From: Methylotenera_A sp040387515
GTDB taxonomy: Bacteria; Pseudomonadota; Gammaproteobacteria; Burkholderiales; Methylophilaceae
DNA length: 64,000 nt
Direction of reading: 5' to 3'
Assembly: GCA_040387515.1 (NCBI GenBank)
Contig: JAZKDP010000019.1
Span: 1-64,000 of the forward strand
Part shown: piece by piece, positions 61,979-64,000 of the stretch
How the letters are laid out: every line of letters begins with the position of its first letter
Numbering within the stretch: position 1 is the first letter of the stretch
Position numbers and translations under genes: made by a program
Notes under the pieces: model-generated
The model's database searches: none
What the model was told of the DNA's origin: nothing
The model's input: the letters and a program-made list of their open reading frames with translations, nothing else

Positions 61979-62164
61979 TTAAAAAACAAAATGCGCGCGC
62001 GGTGCTTGTTCTTGCAGGTTGATGTGCTCTAAATTTAAACGAATGATGTCATCTACAGTGGTTGTACCAACACCGATTGACTCTAAATGTTCATCGTCTG
62101 TTTCTATTAGTTCTGGCGCAAAATGTTCATAGCGTAATTCACGTAATCTAGTTAAAAGTTTCAT
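61979..62164 (-). CDS. Small hypothetical cytoplasmic protein
   Basis: This is a 61-residue protein, MKLLTRLRELRYEHFAPELI followed by an acidic stretch ETDDEHLESIGVG and a helical DDIIRLNLEHINLQEQ. A perfect AGGAG eight bases ahead of the ATG at 62164 decides the start; the frame is open further upstream, but that part reads as non-coding. No domain is recognised. It is a lone gene between galE and the nuclease fusion, on the opposite strand. Confidence 0.65.
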   Translation of the reverse strand: MKLLTRLRELRYEHFAPELIETDDEHLESIGVGTTTVDDIIRLNLEHINLQEQAPRAHFVF

Positions 62165-62444
62165 GGATGATCTCCTAATAAAAATAACAGTATCACCGTT
62201 GAATATGTCAGTTTGATTGTACATATATGTCAGTTTGATGATTAGGTATCTTGAGCCGTCATCAAAATAACTGTCTTGCGGAGTAATAGTTGGTTTTGCA
62301 TGAGGCAAATCACGGCATCATTCAGGGATAATTTATTGACAAATTTAGGTCTATTAAAAACTTAAGATAAAAGCTAACACAGTACAAAACGCGCTGTATT
62401 AATACATTAAATTGCCTTAGAAAAACGATTAACTACCCATAATT

Positions 62445-63863
62445 ATGTTGCCAGTCATTACCTATTTAGATCTTGAAACCACTGGCGCGACGCCATTGCG
62501 CGATCGGATTACTGAAATAGCATTGGTGCGTTTTGAGCATGGCGTAGAAGTCGCGCGCTGGCAAACTTTGGTTAATCCAGAACAGCCGATTCCGCCATTT
62601 ATTCAACAATTAACCACGATTAATAATGAAATGGTCGCCAATGCGCCTGTTTTTGCTGAGGTGGCGGATACGCTGCTGAGTTTTCTAGAAGGCTCTGTGT
62701 TGGCTGCGCACAATGTGCGTTTTGATCACGGCTTTATCAAGGCGGAATTTAAGCGCATCGGCATTACTTTTCGGCAAAAAGTGTTGTGCACGGTCAAGCT
62801 TTCGCGCCTGCTTTATCCGCAACACAAAAGTCATGGTTTAGATGCGATTATGCAGCGACATAATTTGACAACGATTGCCCGCCATCGCGCCATGGGCGAT
62901 GTGGAAGTGATGTTGGCATTTTTGGAATCAGCAAAGTTAGAGCTGGGCGAAGCGCCGATTCTGCGTGCAGCGGCGCAGTTGATGAGTCAGCCAACATTGC
63001 CATCACATTTAGATGCAACATTAGTGGACGATATGCCCGAAACGCCTGGTGTTTACTTGTTTTATGGCGAAAACGATTTGCCGCTTTATATCGGTAAAAG
63101 TGTGAATATTCGTGCGCGCGTGTTGTCGCATTTTAGTTCAGATCAAGCATCGACTAAGGAAATGCGCATCTCTCAAGAAATCAAGCATATTGAATGGATA
63201 ACAACGGCGGGTGATTTTAGTGCTTTGTTGTTGGAGTCTAAATTAATTAAAGAGCGCCAGCCAATTTATAATCGTCAATTGCGAAACGAGCGGCAACTAT
63301 GCAGCTGGAAATTACATCCTGATCCACAAGCCAAAATTTTGTTAACGCTAGTGCGTGAAAGTGATATTAATCCAGCTGAATTAGGTGTGCTTTTTGGTAC
63401 CTTTAAAAGTAAACGCCAAGCGATAGAAGCGTTGCGCAAAATAGCCGAAGCGCATCAGCTATGTCCGCGCTTATTAGGCTTAGAACCAGCAGGAAATGGG
63501 GCGTGTTTTTCTAGCCAAATCAAACGTTGCAAAGGTGTTTGCAGCGGTCGCGAGTCGCCCGAAATACATTATCTACGTTTGCAACAAGCATTAATGGCGC
63601 ACAAGCTTAAAACGTGGCCATACGCTGGCAAGATTGGTATTCGCGAACAGAATACAGAAAATGACAAAGTACAATTGCACGTTTTTGAGTATTGGACTTA
63701 TCTTGGCGCGATTGAGCGTGAGTCAGACTTAAGCGAACTACTGCAAGAAAAAGTCGAATTTAAATTTGATCTAGATTCCTATAAATTGTTATTAAAGGCG
63801 TTTAATCATCCCAAAACCCACATTGTTGAATTGCCTACAAAAGCAGATTCTTTGCCCAGTTAA
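62445..63863 (+). CDS. DnaQ-like exonuclease / GIY-YIG (UvrC-like) nuclease fusion
   Basis: This 472-residue protein combines two nucleases. Residues 1-165 form a DEDDh 3'-5' exonuclease: YLDLETTGA (Asp8, Glu10), AAHNVRFDHGF (second Asp) and a HRAMGDVEVML (His and Asp). Residues about 198-280 are a GIY-YIG domain of the Cho/UvrC type: GVYLFYGENDLPLYIGKSVN, the Arg of IRARVLSHF, and the Glu of LLLESKLIKERQP. The C-terminal 190 residues have a Cys-containing CFSSQIKRCKGVC segment as in UvrC N-halves. Such fusions are often called Cho-like and are presumed to act in repair. It lies 44 nt before recQ. Confidence 0.92.
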   Translation: MLPVITYLDLETTGATPLRDRITEIALVRFEHGVEVARWQTLVNPEQPIPPFIQQLTTINNEMVANAPVFAEVADTLLSFLEGSVLAAHNVRFDHGFIKAEFKRIGITFRQKVLCTVKLSRLLYPQHKSHGLDAIMQRHNLTTIARHRAMGDVEVMLAFLESAKLELGEAPILRAAAQLMSQPTLPSHLDATLVDDMPETPGVYLFYGENDLPLYIGKSVNIRARVLSHFSSDQASTKEMRISQEIKHIEWITTAGDFSALLLESKLIKERQPIYNRQLRNERQLCSWKLHPDPQAKILLTLVRESDINPAELGVLFGTFKSKRQAIEALRKIAEAHQLCPRLLGLEPAGNGACFSSQIKRCKGVCSGRESPEIHYLRLQQALMAHKLKTWPYAGKIGIREQNTENDKVQLHVFEYWTYLGAIERESDLSELLQEKVEFKFDLDSYKLLLKAFNHPKTHIVELPTKADSLPS

Positions 63864-63907
63864 TATAAAAGTCATTTGCCTTAAAGCAAGCTGATTCGCG
63901 GTGTACA

Positions 63908-64000
63908 ATGCCAACAATGATAGTCTCCCAAGCCCAGCAACGTCTGCACGAAGTATTCGGTTATTCCAGTTTTAGAGGTGAACAGCAAGCCATTATTGAA
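63908..64000 (+). CDS. recQ: ATP-dependent DNA helicase RecQ (3' partial)
   Basis: The open frame runs off the right end of the window after 31 codons. It reads MPTMIVSQAQQRLHEVFGY and SSFRGEQQAIIE, the classic N-terminus of RecQ with its Q-motif-like FRGEQQ. Either ATG (63908 or 63917) may be the start. Position after a nuclease fusion suggests a repair gene pair. Confidence 0.85.
   Translation, partial: MPTMIVSQAQQRLHEVFGYSSFRGEQQAIIE

Noticed and set aside
62165..62308. N-terminal extension of the small protein at 61979-62164
   Set aside because: The internal ATG has a perfect AGGAG site at the right distance, while the extension has no ribosome-binding site and an unlikely composition.

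Overview
The window comes from a proteobacterial chromosome, most likely a betaproteobacterium of the Nitrosomonadales/Methylophilaceae type (Methylotenera-like). This is inferred from the aa3 oxidase gene order (coxB, coxA, small assembly ORF, ctaG, coxC, DUF2909, SURF1, Sco-like, ctaA, ctaB), the ypjD/ffh, secDF-yajC-tgt and clpS-clpA neighbourhoods, ornithine-lipid genes and a moderately AT-rich composition. No database search was possible, so the genus is a guess. Most of the window is ordinary chromosomal backbone.

Layout. 1-8268: cytochrome c oxidase structural and assembly operon with heme A synthesis; coxB is cut by the left edge. 8269-18266: an accessory block with a decayed O-acetylhomoserine sulfhydrylase remnant, a two-partner secretion pair (transporter plus a ~2120-residue filamentous-hemagglutinin-like exoprotein), a lipoprotein, and then tRNA-Arg(CCG). 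18500-25862: cytochrome c5, apaH, olsB-olsA, a glycine-zipper lipoprotein, a PfkB kinase, a TetR regulator and a tlpA-hemJ operon. 26001-32702: a 1300-residue flavin/iron-sulfur oxidoreductase, a membrane zinc-ribbon protein, pyrD and a GST. 32731-41458: minus-strand clpS-clpA, a CorC/CNNM protein and yajC-secD-secF with tgt. 41680-48977: pssA, leuA with a candidate leader peptide, an exporter, a HAD phosphatase, ypjD, ffh and tRNA-Lys. 49550-54363: a minus-strand iron-regulated cluster (PepSY, DUF2271, DUF4198, ApbE, membrane-anchored flavodoxin reductase). 54493-64000: an intradiol dioxygenase, YihY/BrkB, an orphan modA with a ModE-like regulator, stress-type small proteins, an HPP-CBS protein, galE, a DnaQ/GIY-YIG fusion and the start of recQ.

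The least ordinary signals are these. (1) The 49.5-54.3 kb cluster has a near-perfect Fur box over its promoter, and its DUF2271 protein carries a TGAT flavinylation motif beside an apbE gene; this suggests an iron-regulated, membrane-crossing flavin electron path. (2) A perfect 13-bp hairpin in the olsB leader buries the start codon and part of the Shine-Dalgarno sequence. (3) A leucine-rich, apparently leaderless 38-codon ORF lies ahead of leuA. (4) A ModE-type palindrome and a 35-codon signal-peptide-like ORF lie ahead of a modA that has no modBC beside it. (5) Degenerate hairpin repeats with ~29-30 bp spacing sit between clpS and clpA. (6) The exoprotein has a C-terminal domain without a VENN motif, followed 3 nt later by a lipoprotein gene.
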